This document shows positions 36,271 through 45,710 of a DNA stretch of 64,000 nucleotides, one piece after another (position 1 is the stretch's first letter; the number at the start of each line of letters is the position of its first letter). The position numbers and the translations under genes are program-made. This DNA comes from Peribacillus butanolivorans (GTDB taxonomy: Bacteria; Bacillota; Bacilli; Bacillales; DSM-1321). Below the pieces are notes generated by a model, which ran no database searches, had not been told where the DNA came from, and saw only the letters and a list, made by a program, of their open reading frames with translations. The stretch spans positions 62,001 through 126,000 of the forward strand of contig NZ_LGYA01000001.1 of the NCBI RefSeq assembly GCF_001273755.1, written 5' to 3'.

Positions 36271-37203
36271 TTAAGCGAAAATCGCGCTGATTTCGGCAAT
36301 TTCATCCATGGTTAATTCCACTTCTAACGCTTTTAAGTTGCGTGTGACCTGTTCTGGTTTTTTCGCTCCAGGAATTAGGACATCTATCGAGTGCCGAGTT
36401 AAATACCAAGCTAGTACTACATCAGCAACATCGGCATTTCTTCTGTTTGCTATCTCTCGGACTTCTTCTACTTTTTGCAGGTTGCTAACAAAGGCTTGTC
36501 CTTGGAAAAGTGGACTTTTTGCACGGCCATCCTCAAATGTCGAATCTTGAGAATATTTTCCACCGAGCAGACCGGAAGCAAGCGGGAAATAAGGTATAAA
36601 GGAAATATCATTTTCAGCTGTATAGGGCAGAAAATCTTGTTCTGCTTCCCGTCTGAATAGGTTGTACTCGGATTGCAGGACATCGATATAGCCGTCTTTA
36701 TTCGCTTCCTTTAATTGCTCAAAGGAAAAATTTGAGACGCCGATTGCCTTGATTTTACCTGCATCTTTCAATTCCTTTAAGGCACCGACCGCTTCATCCT
36801 TTGGTGTATCTTCATCAGGGAAATGAATGTAAAATAAGTCGATATAATCGGTTTGGAGTCTTTTTAAACTAGATTCTACTGCGTTTTTCAGAAAAGCCGG
36901 AGAGTTATCTAATACGACTTTCCCATCGACAAATTTATGGGCCCCTTTTGTAGCAAGGACTACATCCTCGCGTTTGCGGGTCTTTTTAAGAATTTCACCG
37001 ATAATTTCTTCTGAACGCTCTGGACCGTAAATGAAAGCTGTATCCCAAAAGTTAATTCCCTCATCAAGAGCAGTTATTAAGACATCTTTTCCTGTATCCT
37101 CACTTAGATTAGGAAAAAGGTTATGTCCGCCAATGGCATTCGTGCCAAGACCAATCGGATTCACATATAGATCTGTTTTACCAATTCGCGTTTGCTTCGA
37201 CAT
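36271..37203 (-). CDS. Aldo/keto reductase
   Basis: 310-residue NADPH-dependent reductase with a TIM-barrel fold. Catalytic Asp-Tyr in NFWDTAFIYGPER, Lys in LATKGAH, and His in DLFYIHFPD; cofactor-binding RNADVADVVLAWYL near the end. Resembles the B. subtilis YccK/IolS group. Start at 37203, after AAAGGAGATGA; the ATG at 37233 lies upstream of it. Substrate unknown. Confidence 0.88.
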   Translation of the reverse strand: MSKQTRIGKTDLYVNPIGLGTNAIGGHNLFPNLSEDTGKDVLITALDEGINFWDTAFIYGPERSEEIIGEILKKTRKREDVVLATKGAHKFVDGKVVLDNSPAFLKNAVESSLKRLQTDYIDLFYIHFPDEDTPKDEAVGALKELKDAGKIKAIGVSNFSFEQLKEANKDGYIDVLQSEYNLFRREAEQDFLPYTAENDISFIPYFPLASGLLGGKYSQDSTFEDGRAKSPLFQGQAFVSNLQKVEEVREIANRRNADVADVVLAWYLTRHSIDVLIPGAKKPEQVTRNLKALEVELTMDEIAEISAIFA

Positions 37204-37310
37204 ATTACTAATCATCTCCTTTAGCATTATCATAACAAAAAGTGGCAGGTAAATACCAAAATAAAGAAATGTGAGTAGAGTGGGAACTGTTAAAAACTCT
37301 ATCTTGAAAA

Positions 37311-37343
37311 AAAGCAGATGATTTGTACAAAATCATCTGCTTT
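37311..37343 (-). terminator. Terminator of brnQ
   Basis: AAAGCAGATGATTT and AAATCATCTGCTTT arms; on the minus strand a run of Ts follows. Confidence 0.88.
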
Positions 37344-37347
37344 CCTA

Positions 37348-38679
37348 TTATAACGTTGCGCTTTCCAATTCCTCAGATTGGGCTGCTTGTCCGATCTGAC
37401 TGAGTAGAAGGCCACTGGCAATTCCGACAAGAGCTGGGATGATCCATTCCATTCCGTATGAAGAAAGAGGAAGGGCATCACTAAACGTTTGTACGGGTCC
37501 TAATGGTAAGCCGAATGCGTTTAATCCATCTATTAGAGCAAAAACGCCGGTGAAGATCATTGCACTCCGATATACTTTTTTCGGGTTTTTAAAATGACGG
37601 CTGAAGAACGTTAAAACTATCAGGACAATTGTTAACGGGTAAGCCATCACAAGGAATGGTACCGATACTTTTAAAATTTGATTCAGACCCATATTTGAAA
37701 GAATGAAGCCGACAAGTGTTACAATCAGAATTAAGGTTTTGTAGTTGGCCTTGGGAATAAGATTTGAAAAATACTGTCCGCAGGCAGTTGTCAAACCGAC
37801 TACGGTCGTGAAGCAAGCTAAGGTGAAAATAACGCCTAATAGAATCTTACCGCCTGTTCCAAGTAAAAGGGTGGATGCGACAGTCAGGATCTCTGTTCCG
37901 TTTTCAAATGAACCATCTGCTGCCATACGCGCTCCCATTACACCTAAGGAGATATAAACTAAAGAAAGCAATACGCCGGCGATGAGGCCTGCTTTTAATG
38001 TATATCTCGTCAATTGTTTCCGATCTGAAATCCCTCTTTGCTGTATCGAAGTAAGGATAACTATCCCGAAAGCAAGGGCAGCTAAAGCATCCATCGTGTT
38101 ATAGCCTTCGATAAAACCTTTTGAAAATGCTCCTGTTGCATACGTATCAGTTGGAGCTTGGAATGGTGCATCAAGCTTTACAAATCCAACGACGCAGAGA
38201 ATGACCATGGCCAAAAGCAGGGTAGGTGTAATCCAGCGTCCCATAAAAGTTTCCATTTTTTTAGGATTCAAAGAAATGACATAAACAATGGTAAAGAATA
38301 CGGCCGTGAATAAGAATAGAAATAGGGATTGATTCATCGAGTCGCCAAGGTACGGCTTGAATCCCATTTCGTAGGCAACGTTTGCATTCCGTGGAATCGC
38401 AAGAAACGGTCCGATGCTCAAATAGATGACGACCATGAACAGTGTGCTGAATATAGGATGCACACGCGCTCCGATTGTTTGCGCCCCACCTTTAACAAGT
38501 GAAACGGCGAGGAGTACTAAAATTGGAAGGCCGACACCGGTGGCGACAAAACCTGCAATGGCGGGCCAGAAGGAAGTCCCGGAAGAAGCTCCTAAAAATG
38601 GAGGGAAAATAAGGTTTCCAGCTCCGAAAAACATCGAGAAAAGCATAAGGCCGATAAATAATGTGTCTGTTTTTTTCAT
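37348..38679 (-). CDS. brnQ: Branched-chain amino acid carrier BrnQ
   Basis: LIV-II type sodium/proton-coupled importer of leucine, isoleucine and valine. 443 residues, twelve hydrophobic helices; the N-terminal MLFSMFFGAGNLIFPPFLG motif is diagnostic. AAAGGAGAAATCACC-type site before the ATG. A T-box leader reading an isoleucine codon lies upstream, so expression should rise when charged tRNA-Ile falls. Confidence 0.93.
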   Translation of the reverse strand: MKKTDTLFIGLMLFSMFFGAGNLIFPPFLGASSGTSFWPAIAGFVATGVGLPILVLLAVSLVKGGAQTIGARVHPIFSTLFMVVIYLSIGPFLAIPRNANVAYEMGFKPYLGDSMNQSLFLFLFTAVFFTIVYVISLNPKKMETFMGRWITPTLLLAMVILCVVGFVKLDAPFQAPTDTYATGAFSKGFIEGYNTMDALAALAFGIVILTSIQQRGISDRKQLTRYTLKAGLIAGVLLSLVYISLGVMGARMAADGSFENGTEILTVASTLLLGTGGKILLGVIFTLACFTTVVGLTTACGQYFSNLIPKANYKTLILIVTLVGFILSNMGLNQILKVSVPFLVMAYPLTIVLIVLTFFSRHFKNPKKVYRSAMIFTGVFALIDGLNAFGLPLGPVQTFSDALPLSSYGMEWIIPALVGIASGLLLSQIGQAAQSEELESATL

Positions 38680-38756
38680 GGTGATTTCTCCTTTTTTTTA
38701 AAATGATAGTACCCGTCGACTGGCCCAAAAAGGCTATTAAAAGTGTTATTTTGCAA

Positions 38757-39030
38757 ATAAAAAACTCGCCCCTAATAATCAGGGACGAGTTTGTGCTCGC
38801 GTTACCACCCATATTCCGCGCTTCATAAGAAGCTACGGCACTCAGTCAACGTACGAATTCATACGTGATCCATTGTAACGGCGGAAAGCCCGTCAAAGCC
38901 TACTTCACTTTCAGCTTTGCATCTCAGAGATGATTTTCGGATAGGCCTTGGACATCGACTTCCACCATACGTCGACTCTCTGTAGAACAGGGTTCTTATC
39001 TTACTCTTTCTCTTCACAGATTTTATAATA
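38757..39030 (-). ncRNA. T-box riboswitch, isoleucine-type, controlling brnQ
   Basis: On the minus strand the leader contains the conserved T-box GGGTGGTAACGCG (38798-38810). It also has Stem I elements AGAGAG and GGTGGAA, and a terminator with CTCGTCCC/GGGGCGAG arms before TTTTTT (38757-38792). The likely specifier is ATC, read just before the closing TCTCTG of Stem I (near 38930), i.e. isoleucine. Uncharged tRNA-Ile would favour the antiterminator and brnQ expression. Confidence 0.9.
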
Positions 39031-39037
39031 TATAGAT

Positions 39038-39066
39038 AATTTAGCAAATTCTAATTATTAAGTCAA
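39038..39066 (-). promoter_or_regulatory. Promoter of the T-box/brnQ transcript
   Basis: Minus-strand TTGACT, 17 bases, TAAATT, just upstream of the leader. Confidence 0.7.
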
Positions 39067-39234
39067 CATAATTTGACAGTACAAATCGTCAAGAGCAGGA
39101 GATTAGTCCCCTATAATCGATCCTTCCTTTATTTGGAGATATTTATTGTGAAAAGAATCGGATATAACTCCCTATTATCTTTCTAACCGCATATATATTA
39201 TAATAGAAGACAGAACACTAAAGGAGACAACATT

Positions 39235-39408
39235 ATGTCTGAAAATAAAAAGTTAAGCCTGGCGGATGCAGTCAAACAAAAATTGGCGCAAAAGCAAGCG
39301 GGCTCAAGTCAAGATAAACTGGAAACTGGCGTTGTGAAAAAAACGAAACAGCTAAAAAGCCAGTTAACTAAAAAGCCAAATAATCAACGTAAGCGTACAG
39401 GGGTATAA
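39235..39408 (+). CDS. Small basic hypothetical protein
   Basis: 57 residues, MSENKKLSLADAVKQKLAQK at the start, lysine-rich tail ending NQRKRTGV, preceded by AAAGGAGACAAC. Very basic, no hydrophobic segment, probably partly helical; it could bind nucleic acid (inference). It has its own terminator. Family not recognised with certainty. Confidence 0.68.
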   Translation: MSENKKLSLADAVKQKLAQKQAGSSQDKLETGVVKKTKQLKSQLTKKPNNQRKRTGV

Positions 39409-39453
39409 TCCCAATTTGTCAAAGGGCAATTACTGTTCGGTGCTTATCAGAGA

Positions 39454-39491
39454 GCAGTTACCTTTCATGAATAAAGGTACTGCTTTTTTTA
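39454..39491 (+). terminator. Terminator after the small basic protein
   Basis: GCAGTTACCTTT and AAAGGTACTGC arms then TTTTTTTAT. From here to 39965 I see no gene. Confidence 0.8.
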
Positions 39492-39965
39492 TATGAACTT
39501 TCAAATAAAAATTTATTATTATTAGGGAGAAGATTGTACTTTCGCTTGTAGGAAGTATTCAAGTGAAAATTATTTTCGTTTTTACCACTTATAGGTAGTT
39601 TACGGGCGGGATTTCTGGTAATTTAATGGTATAAGAATTGTTCCCTCCTACCTCTTCGGATATTGGTAAAACTAAATAAAACATATTTTTACAAAAGTAG
39701 AAATAACTCCTCAAGTCTTATATTAAATTCATTACAATTCTATTTGTTTCTGTTTTAAAATTGTAAGAGTCATGAAATGTTGTTACCATATTGTTTTGTT
39801 AAAATAATATTTTAAAGGTTTATAAATAATTTTCTTAACTAAAGGACCTATAAATCTCTTTTCATAGACAAAGTCTTGAGAATAGTTATTATTCGATTTT
39901 CATAAAGACTCCATATCGATGATTATCCTTTAATTGAAAATATGAAATATATCGGGGGAATAAAG

Positions 39966-42707
39966 ATGGATGAACGACTGATTGGGAAAAAATACTATGA
40001 AACAATGATTGAGGATACACGCAATCATCCAATTCAAGCATTAGGTGAAATGTTTCTCGTGGAACAAAAAAAGGAAAGAGCGGATTTAACTGCAGTTCGG
40101 TTTGCTCAAGGAGAAGTATACTTCCAGCATCATGACTATGAAGCAGCCATTTTTAAGTGGGAAAACATAGAAGGTGAACTTGGTTCATGGGCGAAAAAGA
40201 ATATTGCAGATGCTTATTTTGAACTAGAGATGTATTCGACCGCTGAGGATATATATAAATCCGTCAGTACGGATGAAGCGGTATTGAAAACGGAAGTCCT
40301 TCTACAGCTGTTCTCTCTTTACATAGTAGAATCAAGAAATGATTTGGCATCTAAAGTTGTTAAGGAAGCAGTCGACTTTCAACCTGATTACCCGAATGTC
40401 ACCGCAATTGCACGCTCCTTTTTTGAAGAACAAAAGGATTGGAACAGTGCTGTAGTTTTAGCCGCGAATGAAAGTATCCGTACGGAATCAATGATTTGGT
40501 TTGATGTGCTGAAAACGTATATCCAGCAAGGTGTTGCTCAATCGATGGCTCCGGATTATTTCTCAAATGTTCTCGAGGCGTTATACAACCTTGATCAGGA
40601 TCGCTTTGAAAAAATGACGGTTGCACTTTGGAAAAATTATAAATATACAGATTCCTACTTTGAATGGCTTAGAGTCATTAATAATTTGATAGATGGCATC
40701 GAATTACATCCAGGTGATGTATGGGATGAACTTTCTGTCTATTACCGGGATGCTTATGCCGGTTTGCTTGAAGGAACACACTTAATCAAAGATTTGAGTC
40801 CTGTTGTGCCGAGATTGTTGGAAAATTGGTTAAAAATCGCTGATGGAGAGCTTTCGTTATTTGCAGCGGCGTCCGTTCTGTCATGGAATGAAATTTTCCC
40901 TGATACAATTAATGCACTGGTTGTTCAGGATGCAGAAAGTCTGTTAGCAAAATCGCCTAAATTGGGAGGCGGATTGGAAGCGGGCGAAAAACTGTTCAAT
41001 TCCATTATTCAGTGGGCTGAAGAGAATAACTTAACAGTTGGCAATAAGCTGAAATGGATGGTAGACGGACTTAAGGATACTGAAAATTTCAATCTTCTTC
41101 TTGTCGGAAGCACAGGCAATGGCAAAACATCCTTTATTCAGTCGCTCGCTGGAGAGAGTATTGCTGCCGAGGACCATTCGTCCCTTGTCAGTGTCAAAGA
41201 TGGAGATAATCTGGAAATCTATGAAATTACAGATACAGATCACAAGGTCGTTGGTGAGTTAACTGAATTGGATGAAACACGCCGTCAGCGCGGAACCATT
41301 GTCGACGTGACCCTTATCAGTGACTACCTAAGAAATAATCGCCTGCGTTTACTTGATACACCAGGGTTCAATGGGGAAAAAAGTGTAGACTCTGATTTCC
41401 AAGGGTATTTACAGGGCAGCGATGGATTGATGTTTGTTCTCGATGCACGAGCTCCTTTCACCGGTAGTGAACGAGATTTGTTATTGGAAATTCAAATGAT
41501 GGCACCGAAACTTCCGATTCATTTCTTACTAAATAAGATGGATACGATTTACAGTGACCAAGTGGCAGTCCGGATGGAAGATGAAACATGGGATAAAGTG
41601 AATGCGTATTTCCCGAACGCAAAAGTATTTGCTTTCTCCAAACTTTATGACAGCAAACAGCAGTTACAGGACCTTTCATCCTTCCTTGATTCGAATTATC
41701 AAGCTGATAATTGGAAGGAAAGAAGATCTGAGAAGATTCTTGCATTCATTCGCAAAACGTTATCTTACCTGCTAGAAAAACGGGCAGCTAATGAGCGGAA
41801 ATGCGAGCACTCCATTTCTTGGAATGAGCAGATGGAAGTCAAATTGAATGGAGCCGTCAATCAACTGGCAGATTTGGAAAAAGAAAAAAGTGAAAATATC
41901 ATAAGGTCGTACCGTTCAATTAAAGAAGAAGTGAAAAAACAGCTTTCTTCAAGAATCCCTGAATTACTGAGAGAATGTTCTAAATCATTAACGGAAAGTA
42001 GCGATTTCAGCCAAGTTCATATACAGTTGAACGAGGAAATGAATGAGCAGATTCAGGCATATATTTCAGACAAGATTATGCCGCAATATTATCGTTCTCT
42101 TCAAGACTGGATTGCTACATCTCAGTTGGAATTTACACAAATTCAACAGTTTATGGATGAAATGAGCGCAGGGTTCAATGAATTGTACAAAGAAGAGCGA
42201 ATTACACTTGCCGGAGACTTTAGAGTTTTGGATGACTGGCGCCGTGATGCGGATCGGATGACAAGCAGTATCCGCATTGAAGACGTTAATATTTTACTAC
42301 GCCGGACCCCATCGCAATTGCTGCTTAAAGGGGCAGGGAAGCTGTTTGGAGCGATTCCGCAAAATAAAGCTAATATGTACAACCGGTATAAGAAGTACCT
42401 AGAAAGTGAAGACTACCTGGATGTTGCAGAAATGATCAGTGACCGTTTCCTTACACAATTCGGATTGTTTGAAAAATCTTTGGATAGAGATATCTCACTT
42501 TTCTATCGCAGTTCATTTGCCTTACTTCAAAAGACGATAGAACAAACACAGACTGAAATCAAAGATCATCAGGCAGCACTGGAGCATATGAGAGAAAATC
42601 CGGAAGTATACCGTGACCCGATTACTCTGTTTGAAGTGAAACTACGTCAGTTAGAAAGACTTGAAAAGATCGAGAAAAAGCGTCTGGCTAAGCTACAAAG
42701 AAAATAA
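39966..42707 (+). CDS. Large helical-repeat GTPase, dynamin-like candidate
   Basis: 913 residues from the ATG at 39966, which has GGGGGA upstream; the ATG at 39942 has none. The N-terminal 350 residues are helical with TPR-like pairs (FAQGEVYFQHHDYEAAIFKW, ADAYFELEMYSTAEDIYK). A central GTPase follows: G1 GSTGNGKTS (381-389), G3 DTPG (464-467), G4 NKMD (523-526), with an RGTIVDV segment where dynamin-like proteins have the G2 Thr. The 350-residue C-terminus is helical with coiled-coil stretches and little hydrophobicity except near LLLKGAGKLFGAIP. This layout recalls bacterial dynamin-like or YjdA/CrfC-type GTPases; true function unknown. Monocistronic. Confidence 0.8.
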   Translation: MDERLIGKKYYETMIEDTRNHPIQALGEMFLVEQKKERADLTAVRFAQGEVYFQHHDYEAAIFKWENIEGELGSWAKKNIADAYFELEMYSTAEDIYKSVSTDEAVLKTEVLLQLFSLYIVESRNDLASKVVKEAVDFQPDYPNVTAIARSFFEEQKDWNSAVVLAANESIRTESMIWFDVLKTYIQQGVAQSMAPDYFSNVLEALYNLDQDRFEKMTVALWKNYKYTDSYFEWLRVINNLIDGIELHPGDVWDELSVYYRDAYAGLLEGTHLIKDLSPVVPRLLENWLKIADGELSLFAAASVLSWNEIFPDTINALVVQDAESLLAKSPKLGGGLEAGEKLFNSIIQWAEENNLTVGNKLKWMVDGLKDTENFNLLLVGSTGNGKTSFIQSLAGESIAAEDHSSLVSVKDGDNLEIYEITDTDHKVVGELTELDETRRQRGTIVDVTLISDYLRNNRLRLLDTPGFNGEKSVDSDFQGYLQGSDGLMFVLDARAPFTGSERDLLLEIQMMAPKLPIHFLLNKMDTIYSDQVAVRMEDETWDKVNAYFPNAKVFAFSKLYDSKQQLQDLSSFLDSNYQADNWKERRSEKILAFIRKTLSYLLEKRAANERKCEHSISWNEQMEVKLNGAVNQLADLEKEKSENIIRSYRSIKEEVKKQLSSRIPELLRECSKSLTESSDFSQVHIQLNEEMNEQIQAYISDKIMPQYYRSLQDWIATSQLEFTQIQQFMDEMSAGFNELYKEERITLAGDFRVLDDWRRDADRMTSSIRIEDVNILLRRTPSQLLLKGAGKLFGAIPQNKANMYNRYKKYLESEDYLDVAEMISDRFLTQFGLFEKSLDRDISLFYRSSFALLQKTIEQTQTEIKDHQAALEHMRENPEVYRDPITLFEVKLRQLERLEKIEKKRLAKLQRK

Positions 42708-42743
42708 GTGTAACAAGAAACATTTTAAATATTCAAAAATCTA

Positions 42744-42772
42744 TTGACTTTACGACTATATCCCTATAAAGT
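42744..42772 (+). promoter_or_regulatory. Promoter of the SAM riboswitch transcript
   Basis: TTGACT, 17-base spacer, TAAAGT, 31 bases before the aptamer. Confidence 0.65.
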
Positions 42773-42802
42773 GGTAATTACGAAAAACGTAACACATTAT
42801 AT

Positions 42803-42968
42803 TCTCTTATCAAGAGTGGCGGAGGGACTGGCCCTAAGATGCCCAGCAACCGTTCCATTAGGAATTGGTGCTAAATCCTGCAAAACAGAAATGTTTTGAC
42901 AGATAAGAGAGGGATAAGTCTGCAAATCAGCTGATTAAACCTCTCTATTCTAGAGAGGTTTTTATTTT
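42803..42968 (+). ncRNA. SAM-I (S-box) riboswitch with terminator
   Basis: Canonical S-box elements: TCTCTTATCAAGAGTGGCGG, AGGGACTGGCCC, GATGCCCAGCAACC, and the closing GATAAGAGA that pairs with the 5' strand. A terminator AACCTCTCTATTC/TAGAGAGGTT plus TTTATTTT follows at 42938-42968; its 5' arm can compete with the GAGAGG of P1. SAM binding should switch the downstream ABC operon off. Confidence 0.95.
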
Positions 42969-43025
42969 GGGATTTACACCAACTTAATTGATAAGATTAA
43001 TGATTGGAAAGTAGGAGGAACTAAA

Positions 43026-44141
43026 ATGAGGAAGTCAATTTTTAAAAGGGTTTTCGTTTCGGTCATAGCTTCGGCTTTGCTTTTAACGGGCTGCTCTTCA
43101 GGACAAAGTTCAACAGAATCAAAGAAGGATGAAAAAGTATCCTTTAAAAATGTTCCAGAACGATTTGCAAAAGGGGAAGGTGCCAAAATCAAAGTCATTC
43201 GTAAAATTGGCGGAGATGATCATACGGCTCAATATTTAGCTGGAGCGAAGGAAGAAGGAGAAGCATTAGGTTTTCAAGTGGATACGTATACAGCAAATGG
43301 CGATACGGCTAAATTCCATGATGCAATCGCCCAGGCTTTACAAGAAGATTATGACGGCTATATTATCTCCCATGGTGATGATGCAGCAACAGTGAATGAC
43401 GTTCAAAAGTTGGTTGATGCAGGAAAGAGCGTTGTTACATTCGACTCTATTAGCGACTTATCTAAAATTGACGGTGTGACCTTAACTTCACAGGATGATG
43501 AAGCATTGGCAACTCTGGCTTTTGATAAATTGATAGAAGAACAAAAAGGTGAAGCAGCGATTGCATACCTTTGGGTAGATGGTTTCCCGCCAATGGTGAG
43601 AAGAAATGCGGTGTATCAGGAAAAATTAAAAGAAAATCCTGGGATTAAAGAAGTCGAAAGATTCGGAGTAGCATCTGCAGATACTTCAGTTCAGACACAA
43701 AATGCGGTAGCCGCAATGTTGAATAAATATCCCAAAGGCAAACTAGATGCGATTTTCGCAACATGGGATGCATTCGCAATTGGAGCGGCTCGTGCGATTA
43801 AAGAAGCTGGCCGCGATGAAGTGAAGATATACGGAATCGACGTATCTAATGCTGATCTTCAGGAGATTCAAGCGAAAGGCAGTTCTTGGTCTTACACGGC
43901 AGCTGTCGATCCGAAATTGATTGGTGCAGTGAATATGAGGATTTTAGCAAAAAAATTAGCGGGTGAAGAAACACCGCAAACATATGACTTAGAAGCTTCA
44001 CTTATTTCACAAGAGCAGATTCAAGCTTCAAAAGAAGCGGTCAACATGGCCAACTTGTCCGGTATTGTCGAAGGATGGGGAGTATCAACGGAATTTGAAG
44101 AAGAATGGATGAAAGTATTGAAAGATCATTATAAAAAGTAA
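43026..44141 (+). CDS. Sugar-type ABC transporter substrate-binding lipoprotein under SAM control
   Basis: 371-residue periplasmic-binding-protein-type receptor of the ribose/galactose class (Peripla_BP_4). Lipobox LLLTGC with lipidated Cys near residue 23; binding-fold blocks IKVIRKIGGDDHTAQY, DGYIISHGDDAATVND, VVTFDSISDL and GIDVSNADLQEI. GGAGGA site. First gene after the SAM riboswitch. The fold suggests a ribose-like ligand, and the riboswitch suggests a sulfur-containing one; 5-methylthioribose is an attractive candidate (inference). Confidence 0.9.
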   Translation: MRKSIFKRVFVSVIASALLLTGCSSGQSSTESKKDEKVSFKNVPERFAKGEGAKIKVIRKIGGDDHTAQYLAGAKEEGEALGFQVDTYTANGDTAKFHDAIAQALQEDYDGYIISHGDDAATVNDVQKLVDAGKSVVTFDSISDLSKIDGVTLTSQDDEALATLAFDKLIEEQKGEAAIAYLWVDGFPPMVRRNAVYQEKLKENPGIKEVERFGVASADTSVQTQNAVAAMLNKYPKGKLDAIFATWDAFAIGAARAIKEAGRDEVKIYGIDVSNADLQEIQAKGSSWSYTAAVDPKLIGAVNMRILAKKLAGEETPQTYDLEASLISQEQIQASKEAVNMANLSGIVEGWGVSTEFEEEWMKVLKDHYKK

Positions 44142-44155
44142 AAAACAGAGTCAGT

Positions 44156-44190
44156 AGACACTCTCTTTCTAGTGAAGAGAGTGTCTGTTT
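44156..44190 (+). terminator. Intercistronic hairpin within the SAM-controlled operon
   Basis: AGACACTCTCTTTC and GAAGAGAGTGTCT arms around TAGT, followed by GTTTAAT. Likely partial termination or mRNA stabilisation, which keeps the receptor more abundant. Confidence 0.7.
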
Positions 44191-44206
44191 AATAGGGGGA
44201 ATGGGC

Positions 44207-45709
44207 ATGAGCACACAACTAGAAATGAAAAAGATATCGATTGAATTTCCGGGAGTAAAGGCGCTTAGTGAAGTTGATTTTTCAGTACAATCAGGGACAG
44301 CCCATGCAGTGGTCGGCGCAAACGGAGCAGGGAAATCTACGCTAATGAAGGTCTTATCGGGCGCTCATGCCCATTATACAGGTGAAATTTTTCTGGATGG
44401 AAAGAAGCAGGATATCCGTTCACCGAAGGCTGCACAGGAACAAGGTATTCAAATTGTTTATCAGGAAGTAGATACGGCACTCATTCCTTATTTAACTGTT
44501 GGGGAAAATGTAATGTTGAATGATACGGTGCAAAACATGGGCAAAAAACAAATGGTCCATTGGAAAGAGTTGCATAGAAAAGCCACTTATATCCTGGCAG
44601 AGATGAAAATTGGTGTCTCTTCGAAAAAGCTGGTAAGAGATCTTACCTTGGCTGAAAAACAGATGGTTCTGATTGCAAGAGCAGTCTCGACTGAATGCAA
44701 ATTCCTGATCCTCGACGAACCAACTGCTCCGTTAAGTTATACGGAGACGACAGAACTATTTCGAATTGTAAATGAATTAAAGCAAAGAGGCGTTGGCATC
44801 ATATTTATTTCCCATCGTCTTCCAGAGATTTTTGAAATTTGTGAAGAAATTACGATTATGAGGAATGGGAAAAGTGTTGCATGCCGAGAAGTAGCGGATA
44901 TTACTCAAAACGAAGTGGTCGAGGGAATGCTTGGGAAAACAATGGATGAACAGTTCCCTGTTGTAAATGCTGCGATTGGTGAAGTTGTTCTGGAAGTGAA
45001 GGGACTGTCAGATGCCGAAAAAGTTAAAAATGTTAGCCTTCATCTAAAAGCAGGAGAGATTGTTGGTTTGGCAGGATTGGTTGGAGCAGGGAAAACAGAG
45101 CTATGTAAAACCCTATTCGGTCATACTGCTATCACAACAGGGGAAGTCGTGATGAATGGTAGAAAGCTTTCATTGAAAACACCGCATCATGCAGTAAAAA
45201 GTGGTCTGGCACTTGTACCGGAAGAACGCAGGAAAGAAGGCATTCTTGTTCAGGAATCAGTTGCAACGAACTTGACTGCAGCAAGTATCGGGAAATTCAG
45301 CAAGATATTCAGCTTTGTAGATCGTAAGGCGGAAAAGAAAAAAGCGAAGGAACTTATTACGAGTCTTGGTATTAAAACCCCTTCAGAGGAAGCTAAGGTT
45401 GAAAACTTGTCAGGTGGTAATCAACAAAAGGTCGCTATCGGAAAGTGGCTGATTGCTGATGCAAATGTATACATATTTGATGAACCTACAAAAGGCGTCG
45501 ATGTAGGGGCAAAGAAGGACATATTTGAATTGATTGCCCAACTTGCCAGAAATGGAAAGGCAATTATATATGCATCATCTGAGTTGTCTGAAATCATGGG
45601 TATTACTAATCGAACTTATGTGTTATATGGTGGAAAGACAGTCATCGAATTAGAGACAAGCAAAACCAATGAAGAAGAATTACTATTCTACTCAACAGGA
45701 GGCAAATAG
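44207..45709 (+). CDS. Ribose-type ABC transporter ATPase (two ABC domains)
   Basis: 500-residue RbsA/MglA-like duplicated ATPase. First domain: Walker A GANGAGKST, Walker B FLILDEPTAPLS. Second: GLVGAGKTEL, signature LSGGNQQKV and YIFDEPTKGVDVGAK. The first domain's signature (RDLTLAEKQMV) is atypical, as usual for this family. The ATG at 44207 has GGGGGA 6 bases away, while the ATG at 44201 abuts it. Confidence 0.92.
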   Translation: MSTQLEMKKISIEFPGVKALSEVDFSVQSGTAHAVVGANGAGKSTLMKVLSGAHAHYTGEIFLDGKKQDIRSPKAAQEQGIQIVYQEVDTALIPYLTVGENVMLNDTVQNMGKKQMVHWKELHRKATYILAEMKIGVSSKKLVRDLTLAEKQMVLIARAVSTECKFLILDEPTAPLSYTETTELFRIVNELKQRGVGIIFISHRLPEIFEICEEITIMRNGKSVACREVADITQNEVVEGMLGKTMDEQFPVVNAAIGEVVLEVKGLSDAEKVKNVSLHLKAGEIVGLAGLVGAGKTELCKTLFGHTAITTGEVVMNGRKLSLKTPHHAVKSGLALVPEERRKEGILVQESVATNLTAASIGKFSKIFSFVDRKAEKKKAKELITSLGIKTPSEEAKVENLSGGNQQKVAIGKWLIADANVYIFDEPTKGVDVGAKKDIFELIAQLARNGKAIIYASSELSEIMGITNRTYVLYGGKTVIELETSKTNEEELLFYSTGGK

Positions 45710-45710
45710 G

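Noticed and set aside
38859-39047. Minus-strand 62-codon frame upstream of brnQ
   Set aside because: It lies within the T-box leader RNA.
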